Of a stretch of DNA of 34,810 bases, positions 17,713-26,201 are shown one piece after another; the first letter of the stretch is position 1, and each line of letters starts with the position of its first letter. The translations under genes and the position numbers were made by a program. Origin of the DNA: an uncultured Duganella sp. Its GTDB lineage: Bacteria > Pseudomonadota > Gammaproteobacteria > Burkholderiales > Burkholderiaceae. Below the pieces are notes generated by a model. That model worked only from the letters and a program-made list of their open reading frames with translations. It was not told where the DNA came from and made no database searches. Location: contig CAMLRG010000033.1 in NCBI GenBank assembly GCA_946482335.1, positions 1-34,810 on the forward strand, given 5' to 3'.

Positions 17713-18744
17713 TTATCGGTTGATTTTCTTGAGTAGCTGGGCGCGCAGCATGCGCGCCGCTTGATCGTTGATCGGCCCGAGCACGTGCCGGGCTGCCGCG
17801 GGAATGTGCGCCGCGGTGCTGTTGTCGGCTTCGAACACGTAGTGACGGAATATATCGTGCCACGCGCGTCGTTGCGCGGGCGGCAGGTCGCGGATCGAGA
17901 GCAGGGACAGCATCAGTGCGTTGGTAGGCGTATCCATATATCCCGGCGACTGGCGCCACCAGTAGTTGACCAGCACATTGAAGCATTCCAGCGCTTCCAC
18001 ATGGTGCCACCACATGCTGGGGATGAAGATGGCGTCGCCCGGCTCAAGCTCGGCGGACAGGGCGTGCCGCATCGCTTCGCCGAAACGGGGAAAGCGTTCC
18101 AGGTCGGGCCGGTGCAGGTCGACCAGGCTGATGGGCTGGCCGGCCGGCGTGAAATCCAATGGGCCGACGTACAGGTTTTCCAGCTGGTTGGGCGGGAATA
18201 GCGTGAACTTGCGGCGGCCCGCGGTCACGCAGGCAAGGTTGTCGGGCAAGTCGTAGTGGGCGGCGATGCGGGTCTGGTTGCCGATCCAGACGCTCATCAG
18301 GGCGTCGCGCTGGCCCAGGTCCAACGGGTTCTCTTCGCGGTAGCCGGGCAGTGCCGTCTCCACCGTGGTGGAGCCGACATAGATCGCCGGCGGGCGCGTG
18401 CTTTCGCGGTGGCCGGCCAGCTCCTGCAGCACATCGTCCAGGCGTGCGCGCACCGACGTGAAATTGAATCCGCTCAGGTCATCGTTATAGAAAAAGCGGC
18501 CGCCGATATCGCGCGTGCCGAGCATGGCGACCACGGTGGCGTCGCGGTAGAAACGGCGCAAGTAGGCGTCGGCATTGGCGGCGCGCGCCGCGCTGTCGGC
18601 CCCGTTGCGCGCGGCTTGCACGGCCGGCCAGCGCGCCAGCAGGCCGCGCAGGACAAAGGGCTCGGTGCAGGTCAGCAGCGCGTCGTTGAGGTCGGACGGC
18701 GCAAGCCCGTGCAGCTCGCGCAGCGGTTTAGCATTGGGCGGCAT
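17713..18744 (-). CDS. Cupin-like JmjC-type Fe(II)/2-oxoglutarate oxygenase
   Basis: 343 residues. The metal triad of the Cupin_8/JmjC fold is visible: His163-x-Asp165 (AAHYDLPDN) and a distal His247 or His248 (MWWHHVE), with the AGRRKFTLFPP strand between them. Relatives hydroxylate proteins or small molecules. Its 5' end overlaps the SapC gene by 17 bases and its stop is 14 bases before the halogenase A start, so it is in the middle of the operon. Together with the halogenases it suggests oxidative tailoring of some aromatic or peptide compound, but the substrate is unknown. Confidence 0.88.
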   Translation of the reverse strand: MPPNAKPLRELHGLAPSDLNDALLTCTEPFVLRGLLARWPAVQAARNGADSAARAANADAYLRRFYRDATVVAMLGTRDIGGRFFYNDDLSGFNFTSVRARLDDVLQELAGHRESTRPPAIYVGSTTVETALPGYREENPLDLGQRDALMSVWIGNQTRIAAHYDLPDNLACVTAGRRKFTLFPPNQLENLYVGPLDFTPAGQPISLVDLHRPDLERFPRFGEAMRHALSAELEPGDAIFIPSMWWHHVEALECFNVLVNYWWRQSPGYMDTPTNALMLSLLSIRDLPPAQRRAWHDIFRHYVFEADNSTAAHIPAAARHVLGPINDQAARMLRAQLLKKINR

Positions 18745-19435
18745 GGACGCGGTTCTTGCGTTCGATCAGGGCGCGGAAATTGGACATGGACGCGGTCACC
18801 ATGTAAATCGCCTGCAGGTAGCCGGCCCGGTTCAGGCGCTCCAGCACGTCGCCGCCCAGCGCGGACAGGCGTTCTTCGTTGATGGTGTAGAAGCCGGCCA
18901 GGCGGTATTGCGAGCCGTCGTCCAGTTCGATGTCGAACACGAAGGATTCCAGCAATTGGTGCTCCACTAGGGCGGCAAGCAAGCCGCGCGCTTGCTGCAA
19001 ACCCTGGTGGATGGCCAGCAGGGTTGAATTCATGCGTTCCAGATACTGTGACGTGCCGCCATGCGGCAGGAACACACGTTCGCCGCCCGATGCGCTGACG
19101 CGAGGGTTGTCCAGGTCCACGTGCACCATCAAGTCGTTGCCGTTAATGCCGATCAGGAAGGGCTGGCGTTCGATCGACAGCGGCACGTATGGCGCCTCCC
19201 AGCCGTGCAGGCCGAGGAACAGGTTTTCGCCTTCCTGGAAGCCGAACAGGGCGTGCGCTTCGAAACTGCCGTCGCCCGCCTTGCGGAACACGATCGGATA
19301 GCAGGCTTGCACGTCGCGGAACTCGGCGGGGAAGGTGAGGGCGGACATGACGTTGTCGCCGAAGTGCGCGCCGCGCCCTGTCTGCACGTGTAAGTCCTTG
19401 TGGTCGATGTTATTGAGCAGGACGTGTTTGGCCAT
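18728..19435 (-). CDS. SapC family protein
   Basis: 235 residues. The N-terminal region (NNIDHKDLHVQ, then PAEFRDVQACYPIVFRK and FEAHALFGFQEGENLF) is characteristic of the SapC family, named after a surface-layer-associated gene. No signal peptide or membrane helix is seen, and the biochemical function is unknown. In many Proteobacteria SapC genes lie between TonB-receptor and tryptophan-halogenase genes, as here. It starts eight bases after halogenase B and overlaps the cupin gene, so translation is probably coupled. Confidence 0.9.
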   Translation of the reverse strand: MAKHVLLNNIDHKDLHVQTGRGAHFGDNVMSALTFPAEFRDVQACYPIVFRKAGDGSFEAHALFGFQEGENLFLGLHGWEAPYVPLSIERQPFLIGINGNDLMVHVDLDNPRVSASGGERVFLPHGGTSQYLERMNSTLLAIHQGLQQARGLLAALVEHQLLESFVFDIELDDGSQYRLAGFYTINEERLSALGGDVLERLNRAGYLQAIYMVTASMSNFRALIERKNRVHAAQC

Positions 19436-19443
19436 GGTGTTCC

Positions 19444-20994
19444 TCAGATGGTAGGCAAGCCGTGGCGACGGATATGGTCGATCAGCTCGCGGTTGGTCGG
19501 CAGGGCGGCCAGCATCCTGTGCGTCAGGCTGGCCGCTTCACGGAAATAGTTGTCGGCCGCCTGGGCATTGTCGCGCCGGCGGATGCCGCCTCCCGGCTCG
19601 CTGCGGAAACCCATGCCGTACAGGATGTATAGCCAGCTGGCCGAAGGGAAGACTTCGTCGGCGCGGCCGAAGTCGTAGCGCGAAGGTTGCCGGTGGCGCC
19701 ATAGCGCAAGCAGCTCGCGCAAGCTGGCCGGCACGGACTCGCGGTTGTCGATCCAGTACGGCGAGTCGCTGCGCTTGCTCAGCACATAGTGCAGCTTGAG
19801 AAAATCGATCACGCGCTCCCAGCGATAACGGAAGGCGTCGTTGAAGCGGCGTGCCACCAGGTCCATGGTGCCGCGGGTGGCCGGCATGCCGTCGCTCAGC
19901 ATATTGGCCGACAGCTCGACCATGGCCAGTGCGGAAGCTTCCAATGGTTCGATGAAGCCGGCCGACAGGCCGATGGCGACACAGTTGCGGTGCCAGAATT
20001 GTTCGCGGTAGCCGGGCTCGAAACGCAGCTTGCGCGGCTGCGGGATGTCGGCCGGGCCCCCGGCGCCGGCGATGTATTGGCGCAGGGCGCGTTCGGCCTC
20101 GTCGTCGCTGCAGTGGGCGCTGGAATAGACGTGGCCGATGCCGCGCCGCGTCGGCAGGCCGATATCCCAGATCCAGCCGCTGCGCTGGGCGGTGGAGCTG
20201 GTCTGCGAAGCGATCGGGCTATCGTCGGCAGGGAAGGGGATTTGCACCGCCAGCGCACTGTCGTTGAACAGGACGTGCTTTTGCCGCAGGAACGGCACGG
20301 CAAAGTGCTGGCCGAGCAGGCGCGCCTGCAGTCCGGTGCAGTCGATGAACAGCTCGCCCGCCAGCGCGCCATGCGTCGCGCCTTGCAGCGAGACGATGTC
20401 GCCGTCAGCCGCCGTGTTCACCGCCACCACGTGGTCGAGCACGTGGCGCACGCCCAGCCGGCCGGTGCAGTGCTGGCGCAGGAAGACGGCGAACTTGCCG
20501 GCGTCGAGGTGGTAGCCATAGTTGGCCACCGCGGCGAATTCGGGCGTCGATGCCTGTTTGGGCGCCTTGCCGTTGACGCATAGATGGGGCTGGAAGCTGG
20601 CCAGGTCGGCAAACGGGATGTGTGCGTGCGCTTGCTGCCAGCGCTCGGCCAGGTTGGCTTCGCCGTAGCCTTGCGGCAGGACGAAGGGATGGAAATAAAC
20701 GTCGTCCGCAGCGCCGGTCACCCAGCCGTTGAAACGCGAACCCTGCTTGAACGAGGCGTCGCATGCGCGGAAGAAGTCGGATTCGGAAACACCGATGCGG
20801 TGCAGCGTGTCGCGCATGGTGGGCCAGGTACCCTCGCCCACGCCGATGATCGGCACGTCGGGCGATTCGACCAGGGTGACCAGCAGGCCACCCGGTCCGT
20901 CGGCGGGATGGTCGGCGGCGAGGATGGCGGCGGTCAGCCAGCCGGCCGCACCGCCACCCATCACCACCACCTGCCGGATTGCATTGCTTGCCAT
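19444..20994 (-). CDS. Flavin-dependent tryptophan-halogenase family protein (halogenase B)
   Basis: 516 residues. FAD-binding GGGAAGW (13-19), GVGEGTWP (51-58), the Lys83 region (SFKQGS) and Glu352 in EPLEAS are kept. The diagnostic WxWxIP motif is changed to WIWDIG (274-279), followed by LPTRRG, so activity or substrate range may differ from classic tryptophan halogenases. Its ATG overlaps the TAA of the TonB receptor gene by one base (TAATG), a strong sign of translational coupling. Halogenases A and B are clearly different in sequence and not a recent duplication. Confidence 0.92.
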   Translation of the reverse strand: MASNAIRQVVVMGGGAAGWLTAAILAADHPADGPGGLLVTLVESPDVPIIGVGEGTWPTMRDTLHRIGVSESDFFRACDASFKQGSRFNGWVTGAADDVYFHPFVLPQGYGEANLAERWQQAHAHIPFADLASFQPHLCVNGKAPKQASTPEFAAVANYGYHLDAGKFAVFLRQHCTGRLGVRHVLDHVVAVNTAADGDIVSLQGATHGALAGELFIDCTGLQARLLGQHFAVPFLRQKHVLFNDSALAVQIPFPADDSPIASQTSSTAQRSGWIWDIGLPTRRGIGHVYSSAHCSDDEAERALRQYIAGAGGPADIPQPRKLRFEPGYREQFWHRNCVAIGLSAGFIEPLEASALAMVELSANMLSDGMPATRGTMDLVARRFNDAFRYRWERVIDFLKLHYVLSKRSDSPYWIDNRESVPASLRELLALWRHRQPSRYDFGRADEVFPSASWLYILYGMGFRSEPGGGIRRRDNAQAADNYFREAASLTHRMLAALPTNRELIDHIRRHGLPTI

Positions 20995-23972
20995 TAGAAC
21001 TTGTAGCGGGCACCCAGCATATAGCGTGGACCGGATTGCGTCACGAACAGTGCCATGGTTTCGGCGCGGCCGTGGACACGCTGGATCTCGTTGGTCACGT
21101 TGATCGCTTCGAACTGTACGCTGAGCCTGTCGTTGAACGCGTAGCCGACGCTCAAGTCCAGCTGGCCGTAGGCTTCCGTGTAGTTCGGGTTGGGGCCCGA
21201 ACCATCGAAGGTCGAGGACAGGAACTTGTCGCGCCAGTTGTAGGCTGCGCGGACCGACCAGTTCTTGTCTTCATAAATGCCGACCAGGTTGGCCGAGTTG
21301 CTCAAGCCGACCAGCGCGAACTGCTCGCCGATCTTGTAGTTGTCGTACTTCAGGCCCGAATCGACCCAGGTGTAGTTGGCCGAGATGCCGAAGCCCGAGT
21401 TGCCGAACATATGCTGCACGTTGATCTCGGCGCCCTTGATCTTGTCCTTCTTCTGGTTGGCGAAGGTGGTGATCTCGAACGGCAGGACCGGATCGTTCGG
21501 CTGGCCAACGATGGTGCCGGTGGCGTTGCCGCTCGGGTCGTCGGCACCGCGCGTCACGCCCGGCGCGTTCGGGTGGTTGCGGAAGATGTAGTTGCGGATG
21601 CAAACCAGGTCGTTGCCGCAAGCGCCTTTCTGGACCGCTTCCGTCCACAGCGCGCCGCCCACCGGCGTATGCAGGTTGAACGGGGTGGCCGTGATCTTGG
21701 ACTGGCCGGCATAGTTGCTCAAGTCCTTATGGAACAGGCCGAGCGAGGCAAAGCTTTGCTGGCCGTAGTACCACTCCAGCGACAAGTCCAGGTTCTTCGA
21801 CTTGACCGGCTTCAGTTCGGGGTTGCCCTGCGAACCGGTGCCGCCGAAGACGCGCGCCAGGGTATTCAGGGTGGTGCCGCCCTGGATCTGGTCGTAGCGC
21901 GGACGGCCGATGGTTTCGCCATAGCTGGCACGCAGCTTCATGTCGGAACGGATGTCGGCATCCCAGTCCACGCTCGGCAGCACATGGTGGTACTTGCCGG
22001 TCAGGGTGGTAAAGGTCGCAGGGCCGAAGCTGACCGGGAATTCGTTGGCAGACACCCAGCTGATGGTGGTCGCCGCCGGCACCAGCGCGGTGGAGACCAC
22101 GTCGGTGGTTTCGTAACGCACGCCGATATTGGTGTGCATCGGGATCGCGGTATCCCAGTCGGTGCCGAACTGCAGGTAGGCGCTCTTCGATTTCTCGGTG
22201 GTGCGCTGGTCGGTGTCGAAGGTGGTCTTCGGCAGGTACAGGTCGGGCACGCCGCTGACCTTTGCGACCAGCGAGCGCAGCTCGGCGAAATTGAAGGTAT
22301 AGAACTGGTTGAACAGGTTCGGGTTGCCGCTGCCGCTGATCTGGTCGAAGTACTGGCGCAGCGACTCCTGGTGGAACATGCTGGCCGGGTAGTCGGAAGC
22401 CTTGGTGGCGCCGCCCCAGGTATCGCGCTGCTGGGTGGAGAAGGCGGAACGGTTCTTCACTTCGGTCGAGGCGAGGCCGAAGTTCAGGTTGGACGCTTCC
22501 AGCAGTTTCATGCTGCCGCGGAACTGGGCCTGGTCGATCTCGCCCTTCATATAACCGTTCTGGAAGACGGAGCCGGTGACTTGCTGCGGCGCCGCCGCGA
22601 AGTTGGCGCCCTTGATGCTGAGGACCGGGAATTCCTCGCGGAAATCGGCCGTAGTGTCGCCCCGGCTGAAGCTTGCGGTGCCCAGCACGTTGCTGGAACC
22701 GAAGGGGCTGTCGGCCTTCGATTCGGCGGTCGACTTGTGCACGTCCAGTTCCAGCTTCAGGCCGTCGGTCTTCCAGGCCGCATTGAAGCCGATCGACTTG
22801 TTCTGGGTCTTGGTGGCGAAGTCGGCGCCGCCCATGGCGATGTCGCTGTTGGCGGCGGGGATCAGTTCCGTGTAGACCAGCGGCGCTGCCACCGGGCCAT
22901 TGCTCCAGGTACTGGTGGAAGGACCGAAGTTGAACCAGGCCGACAAGTCCTGGCGGCGGGTCTGGATCTTGTTCTCGGAATAGGTGTAGTCCAGCGTGGT
23001 GGTCAACTGCTTGACCGGCGCCCACTGCAGGGTCAATTGGCCATTGGTGCGCTGGCGCTGCACGCCGTTCATGTTGTAGTTCAGGTTTTGCGGCACCGAA
23101 TAGATGTCGCTTGGCCGTGGGCGGTTGGTGATGCGGTCCGCACCGTCGGTGTTCGGCTGCGGGATGGTGCCCCAATTGTTTTCGTCGCCCTTGAACGGGC
23201 CGCGCCAGCCGTTGGAAACCGCCGCCTGGTTGAAGCCCAGGTTGCGTTCCTGGTAGCTCGCGCTCAATGCCACGCCGAAGCGGTTCTCGTCGAACGTCGT
23301 GCTGTAGATGCCGGAGACTTCCGGCGTGGTGGCGCTGCCTTGCTTGACGTCGCCCGGCAGGTTGTTGTGCGAGGTATCGTGCACCGCCTTGGCGCCGAAG
23401 CTGGCCACGGTGACGCCGGGGCGGTCCAGCGGACGGGCGGTCATGACGTTGACGGTGGCGCCGATGCCGCCGGTCGGGGTTTCGGCGCGGCCGGTCTTGT
23501 AGACCTGGATCTGGGAAATCGCTTCCGACGCCAGGTTGGCGAAGTCGAATGCGCGGCCATTCAGGTCGCCCAGGTTGGAGGTTGGCATCTGGCGCCCGTT
23601 CAGCAGCACCAGGTTGAAGTCGGGCCCGACGCCGCGTACGGTGACCTTGGACCCTTCGCCGATGGAGCGGTCGATCGACACGCCGCTGATGCGCTGCAGC
23701 GATTCGGCCAGGTTGGTATCGGGGAATTTGCCGATGTCGGCGGCCACGATGCCGTCGACGATACCGTCCGCGTTGCGCTTCAGGTTCATGGAAGAGCCCA
23801 GGCTGGCACGCAAGCCGGTGACTACCACGGTCTGGACGTCGCCGGTGTTGGAAGGGGCGGGTGAAACGCCCGCCTGGTCCGATTCCTGTGCCTGGGCTGG
23901 TGCGATGAGCGCCGCGCAGGCCGTCGCTACTGCAAGGCTCATCAAGGTCTGCTTCGCCTTTGGATAGTGCAT
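20994..23972 (-). CDS. TonB-dependent outer-membrane receptor (carbohydrate type)
   Basis: 992 residues from ATG 23972 (AAGGAG six bases upstream). Upstream in-frame extension runs through the promoter and is rejected. Signal peptide 1-28 (ending AQA), a TonB-box-like VQTVVVTG (47-54), then the plug domain with RNADGIVDGIVAADIGKFPD (66-85), NLAESLQRISGVSIDR and VRGVGPDFNLVLLNGRQMP. The beta-barrel ends with the classical terminal Phe (YKF). This plug type is common in receptors for plant or algal glycans. It heads a five-gene operon with halogenase B, SapC, cupin and halogenase A and is preceded by a good promoter and operator. It probably imports glucan oligomers released by the divergent GH16 enzyme. 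Confidence 0.95.
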   Translation of the reverse strand: MHYPKAKQTLMSLAVATACAALIAPAQAQESDQAGVSPAPSNTGDVQTVVVTGLRASLGSSMNLKRNADGIVDGIVAADIGKFPDTNLAESLQRISGVSIDRSIGEGSKVTVRGVGPDFNLVLLNGRQMPTSNLGDLNGRAFDFANLASEAISQIQVYKTGRAETPTGGIGATVNVMTARPLDRPGVTVASFGAKAVHDTSHNNLPGDVKQGSATTPEVSGIYSTTFDENRFGVALSASYQERNLGFNQAAVSNGWRGPFKGDENNWGTIPQPNTDGADRITNRPRPSDIYSVPQNLNYNMNGVQRQRTNGQLTLQWAPVKQLTTTLDYTYSENKIQTRRQDLSAWFNFGPSTSTWSNGPVAAPLVYTELIPAANSDIAMGGADFATKTQNKSIGFNAAWKTDGLKLELDVHKSTAESKADSPFGSSNVLGTASFSRGDTTADFREEFPVLSIKGANFAAAPQQVTGSVFQNGYMKGEIDQAQFRGSMKLLEASNLNFGLASTEVKNRSAFSTQQRDTWGGATKASDYPASMFHQESLRQYFDQISGSGNPNLFNQFYTFNFAELRSLVAKVSGVPDLYLPKTTFDTDQRTTEKSKSAYLQFGTDWDTAIPMHTNIGVRYETTDVVSTALVPAATTISWVSANEFPVSFGPATFTTLTGKYHHVLPSVDWDADIRSDMKLRASYGETIGRPRYDQIQGGTTLNTLARVFGGTGSQGNPELKPVKSKNLDLSLEWYYGQQSFASLGLFHKDLSNYAGQSKITATPFNLHTPVGGALWTEAVQKGACGNDLVCIRNYIFRNHPNAPGVTRGADDPSGNATGTIVGQPNDPVLPFEITTFANQKKDKIKGAEINVQHMFGNSGFGISANYTWVDSGLKYDNYKIGEQFALVGLSNSANLVGIYEDKNWSVRAAYNWRDKFLSSTFDGSGPNPNYTEAYGQLDLSVGYAFNDRLSVQFEAINVTNEIQRVHGRAETMALFVTQSGPRYMLGARYKF

Positions 23973-24017
23973 TTGGTCTCCTTGGTTCTTATAGTCTGGC
24001 CGCCTCCCCAACCAGCA

Positions 24018-24074
24018 TGGAAACGTTTCCATCAACTGCTTAAAAATACTAGGGGCAGCAAAATCGATTGTCAA
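24018..24074 (-). promoter_or_regulatory. Promoter and LacI-type operator of the TonB receptor-halogenase operon
   Basis: On the minus strand TTGACA (24074-24069) and TAGTAT (24051-24046) are separated by 17 bases, a strong sigma70-like promoter with a start near 24039. The perfect palindrome TGGAAACGTTTCCA lies at 24031-24018, about +8 to +21, where a bound repressor would block elongation. Confidence 0.8.
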
Positions 24075-24124
24075 TAAAATACGCCGCGAATCGGCAGGGA
24101 GTGTGGGGTTTCCGTCATCAAAAC

Positions 24125-24138
24125 TGGAAACGTTTCCA
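24125..24138. promoter_or_regulatory. Middle LacI-type operator between the divergent promoters
   Basis: A perfect TGGAAACGTTTCCA palindrome, 107 bp from the operator at 24018 and 88 bp from that at 24213 (start to start). It lies upstream of both divergent promoters and could act as an auxiliary operator for looping. Confidence 0.75.
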
Positions 24139-24171
24139 TTCTGGTCAGCGCAATATAGCACCGTTCAAATT

Positions 24172-24226
24172 TTGAAGTCAACCGCTTTGCCATGCTATAT
24201 TTGCCACATATTTGGGAACGTTTCCA
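24172..24226 (+). promoter_or_regulatory. Promoter and LacI-type operator of the deacetylase-GH16 gene
   Basis: TTGAAG (24172-24177) and an extended -10, TGCTATATT (24193-24201), are separated by 18 bases, with a start near 24208. TGGGAACGTTTCCA (24213-24226) lies just downstream of the start, mirroring the arrangement on the receptor side. Confidence 0.75.
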
Positions 24227-24245
24227 CAATAAAGGAGATGCCTCT

Positions 24246-25694
24246 GTGAAAAGGTTTTTTGCCCTTTGCAGTGTGTTGCTGGCGCTCCACAGCGCCCATG
24301 CCGCAGCGCCGTGGCCAAATGGGGCGCGTGCCGCGGTCAGCCTGGCCTATGACGATGCCCTCGATTCCCAGCTCGATGTCGCGCTGCCGGCGCTGGAACG
24401 CCATGGCATCAAAGCCACGTTCTACCTGACCCTGGCCAATGCGCCGGTGCGGCGGCGCATGGCGGAGTGGCGCGCGGCGGCACAGCGCGGGCATGAGCTG
24501 GGCAACCACACGCTGTTCCATCAATGCTCGGGCAGCGCGCCCGGACGCGCCTGGGTCGAACCGCAGCGCAACCTGGACACGACCAGCGTGGCACAGATGC
24601 TGGACCAGGTGCGTGTGGCCAACACCATGCTGCAGGCGATCGACGGGCGCAGCGAACGCACCTTCAACGCGCCATGCTTCGAGCAGCTGGCCGCCGGCAA
24701 GCCTTATTGGCCGGCGATCCGCGACGAGTTCGTCGCATTGCGTCCGCCTGGCCATGCGCCGGCCGGCTTGACCGGTGCGCAGTTGATCGCGATGGTGAAG
24801 GAGGAGGCGGCAAAGGGCGGGGTGGTCAACCTGGTGTTCCACGGCATTGGCGGTGACCACCTCGCCAACAGCAAGGAGGCGCACGAGGAGCTGCTGCGCT
24901 TCCTGGCCGCGCACCGCGATGAGTACTGGACCGATACTTACCTGAACATCGTGCGCCACCAGCGCGGCGCCAAGGCGGGCTGGGTGCTGGATTGGGCGGA
25001 CGAATTCGACGGCGATGCGCTCGATGGGCGCAAATGGACGCCGGAGCTGGGCGGCCACGGTTTCGGCAACAATGAAATGCAGTTTTACACCGCGCGCAGG
25101 GAGAACGTGCGCGTCGAGGGCGGCAACCTTGTGATCGAAGCGCGCAAGGAGGCTTACCAGGGCAAGCAATATACGTCCGCGCGGCTGAAGACGGAGGGCC
25201 TGGTGGAACGGCAGTATGGACGTTTCGAGGCACGCATCAAGGTGCCGCGCGGCCAGGGCATCTGGCCGGCGTTCTGGATGCTGGGCGCCGATATCGGCAA
25301 GGTCGGCTGGCCGCGCAGCGGGGAGATCGACATCATGGAAAACATCGGCAAGGAGCCCAGCATCGTGCATGGCACCATCCATGGTCCCGGCTACAATGGC
25401 GAGAAGGGATTCGGTGCGCCCTCGGCATTGCCGCCCGGCCAGCGCTATGCGGACGATTACCATGTGTTCGCGGTGGAGTGGGAGCCGCACGAAATCCGCT
25501 GGTACCGCGATGGCCAGCACTACCACACGGCGCGGCCCGATTCGGTGAAAGGGGAGTGGGCCTTCGAGCATCCCTTCTTCATGCTGCTGAACCTGGCCGT
25601 GGGCGGCTACTGGCCCGGCTATCCGGACGCCGGCACCGCGTTCCCGCAGCAGATGCTGGTCGATTATGTGCGCATCTATCGCAAGGGAGAGTGA
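24246..25694 (+). CDS. Secreted polysaccharide deacetylase (CE4)-GH16 glucanase fusion
   Basis: 482 residues from GTG 24246, which has AAAGGAG eight bases upstream and starts the signal peptide (VKRFFALCSVLLALHSAHA); the ATG at 24192 lies before the operator and is rejected. Domain 1 (about 24-235) is a NodB-type deacetylase with Asp36-Asp37 in SLAYDDAL, metal-binding His88/His92 in NHTLFH, and His199 in VFHGIGGDH. Domain 2 (about 245-482) is GH16, with DWADEFDGDAL at the start and the catalytic GEIDIMEN (Glu360, Asp362, Glu365). This GH16 type suggests a beta-1,3- or beta-1,3/1,4-glucanase. The linker is only about ten residues. It probably makes oligomers for the divergent TonB receptor; the target of the deacetylase domain is unclear. 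Confidence 0.92.
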   Translation: MKRFFALCSVLLALHSAHAAAPWPNGARAAVSLAYDDALDSQLDVALPALERHGIKATFYLTLANAPVRRRMAEWRAAAQRGHELGNHTLFHQCSGSAPGRAWVEPQRNLDTTSVAQMLDQVRVANTMLQAIDGRSERTFNAPCFEQLAAGKPYWPAIRDEFVALRPPGHAPAGLTGAQLIAMVKEEAAKGGVVNLVFHGIGGDHLANSKEAHEELLRFLAAHRDEYWTDTYLNIVRHQRGAKAGWVLDWADEFDGDALDGRKWTPELGGHGFGNNEMQFYTARRENVRVEGGNLVIEARKEAYQGKQYTSARLKTEGLVERQYGRFEARIKVPRGQGIWPAFWMLGADIGKVGWPRSGEIDIMENIGKEPSIVHGTIHGPGYNGEKGFGAPSALPPGQRYADDYHVFAVEWEPHEIRWYRDGQHYHTARPDSVKGEWAFEHPFFMLLNLAVGGYWPGYPDAGTAFPQQMLVDYVRIYRKGE

Positions 25695-25709
25695 TGGTAC
25701 ACTCGGCGC

Positions 25710-26201
25710 ATGAATGCAATCATCCTTGCCGCGGCCCTGATGGCTGCGCCGGCCACGCCCGAACAGGCTGTCGCCGCGCTATGGCGCGCGCTGAGCCACG
25801 ATGCGGGGCAGGCCGGCGATGAAGCGGCGCTGCGCGCCATCCTCCACCCCGATGCCATGGTGTATGGCGCCCGCTACCGCGACGGCGCGCCGGCGCTGTC
25901 CGTCGCGCGCGGCACCGATTTTGCCGCCGGCATAGGCCGCGTCGGCGAGAAGGGATTCTACGAGTGCGAAGTGGCGCGCGAGGTGCGCCAGTACGACCGC
26001 TTTGCGACCGTCTACAGTGTGGTCGAGTCGCGCAGCGAACGTAGTGCGCCGAAAGCGGACTTCACCGGCGTGAACAGCATCCAGCTCTACCGTGCCGATG
26101 ACGGCTGGCGCATCGTCAGCTTGTACTACCAGGTGGAGCGGCCTGGCCAGGCGATATCGCTGCAAGGCGGCAAACCAGGCGCCTGCCTGGAGGGAACATG
26201 A
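25710..26201 (+). CDS. Exported NTF2-like protein of unknown function
   Basis: 163 residues. The short hydrophobic N-terminus (MNAIILAAALMAAPA) suggests export, although a positive charge is lacking. The rest resembles the SnoaL/DUF4440 NTF2-like fold: an early helix (AVAALWRALSHD), ILHPDAMVYGARYRDG, a central sheet and a final GWRIVSLYYQVE strand. No ribosome site precedes ATG 25710; TACACT at 25698-25703 would place a transcription start at the start codon, so the mRNA may be leaderless, though no -35 is visible. It overlaps the next gene by ATGA, so it may be the first gene of the DUF2868/GTPase operon. Confidence 0.75.
   Translation: MNAIILAAALMAAPATPEQAVAALWRALSHDAGQAGDEAALRAILHPDAMVYGARYRDGAPALSVARGTDFAAGIGRVGEKGFYECEVAREVRQYDRFATVYSVVESRSERSAPKADFTGVNSIQLYRADDGWRIVSLYYQVERPGQAISLQGGKPGACLEGT

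Noticed and set aside
17699..18013. N-terminal extension of halogenase A
   Set aside because: The added 105 residues lie inside the cupin gene, are unrelated to the family, and ATG 17698 has a good ribosome site directly before the FAD motif.
20979..23864. Open frame of about 960 codons antisense to the TonB receptor
   Set aside because: The receptor on the minus strand has signal peptide, plug and terminal Phe. The antisense frame is a compositional shadow.
23973..24161. N-terminal extension of the TonB receptor
   Set aside because: It crosses the -35, -10 and two operators, and the signal peptide begins at ATG 23972.
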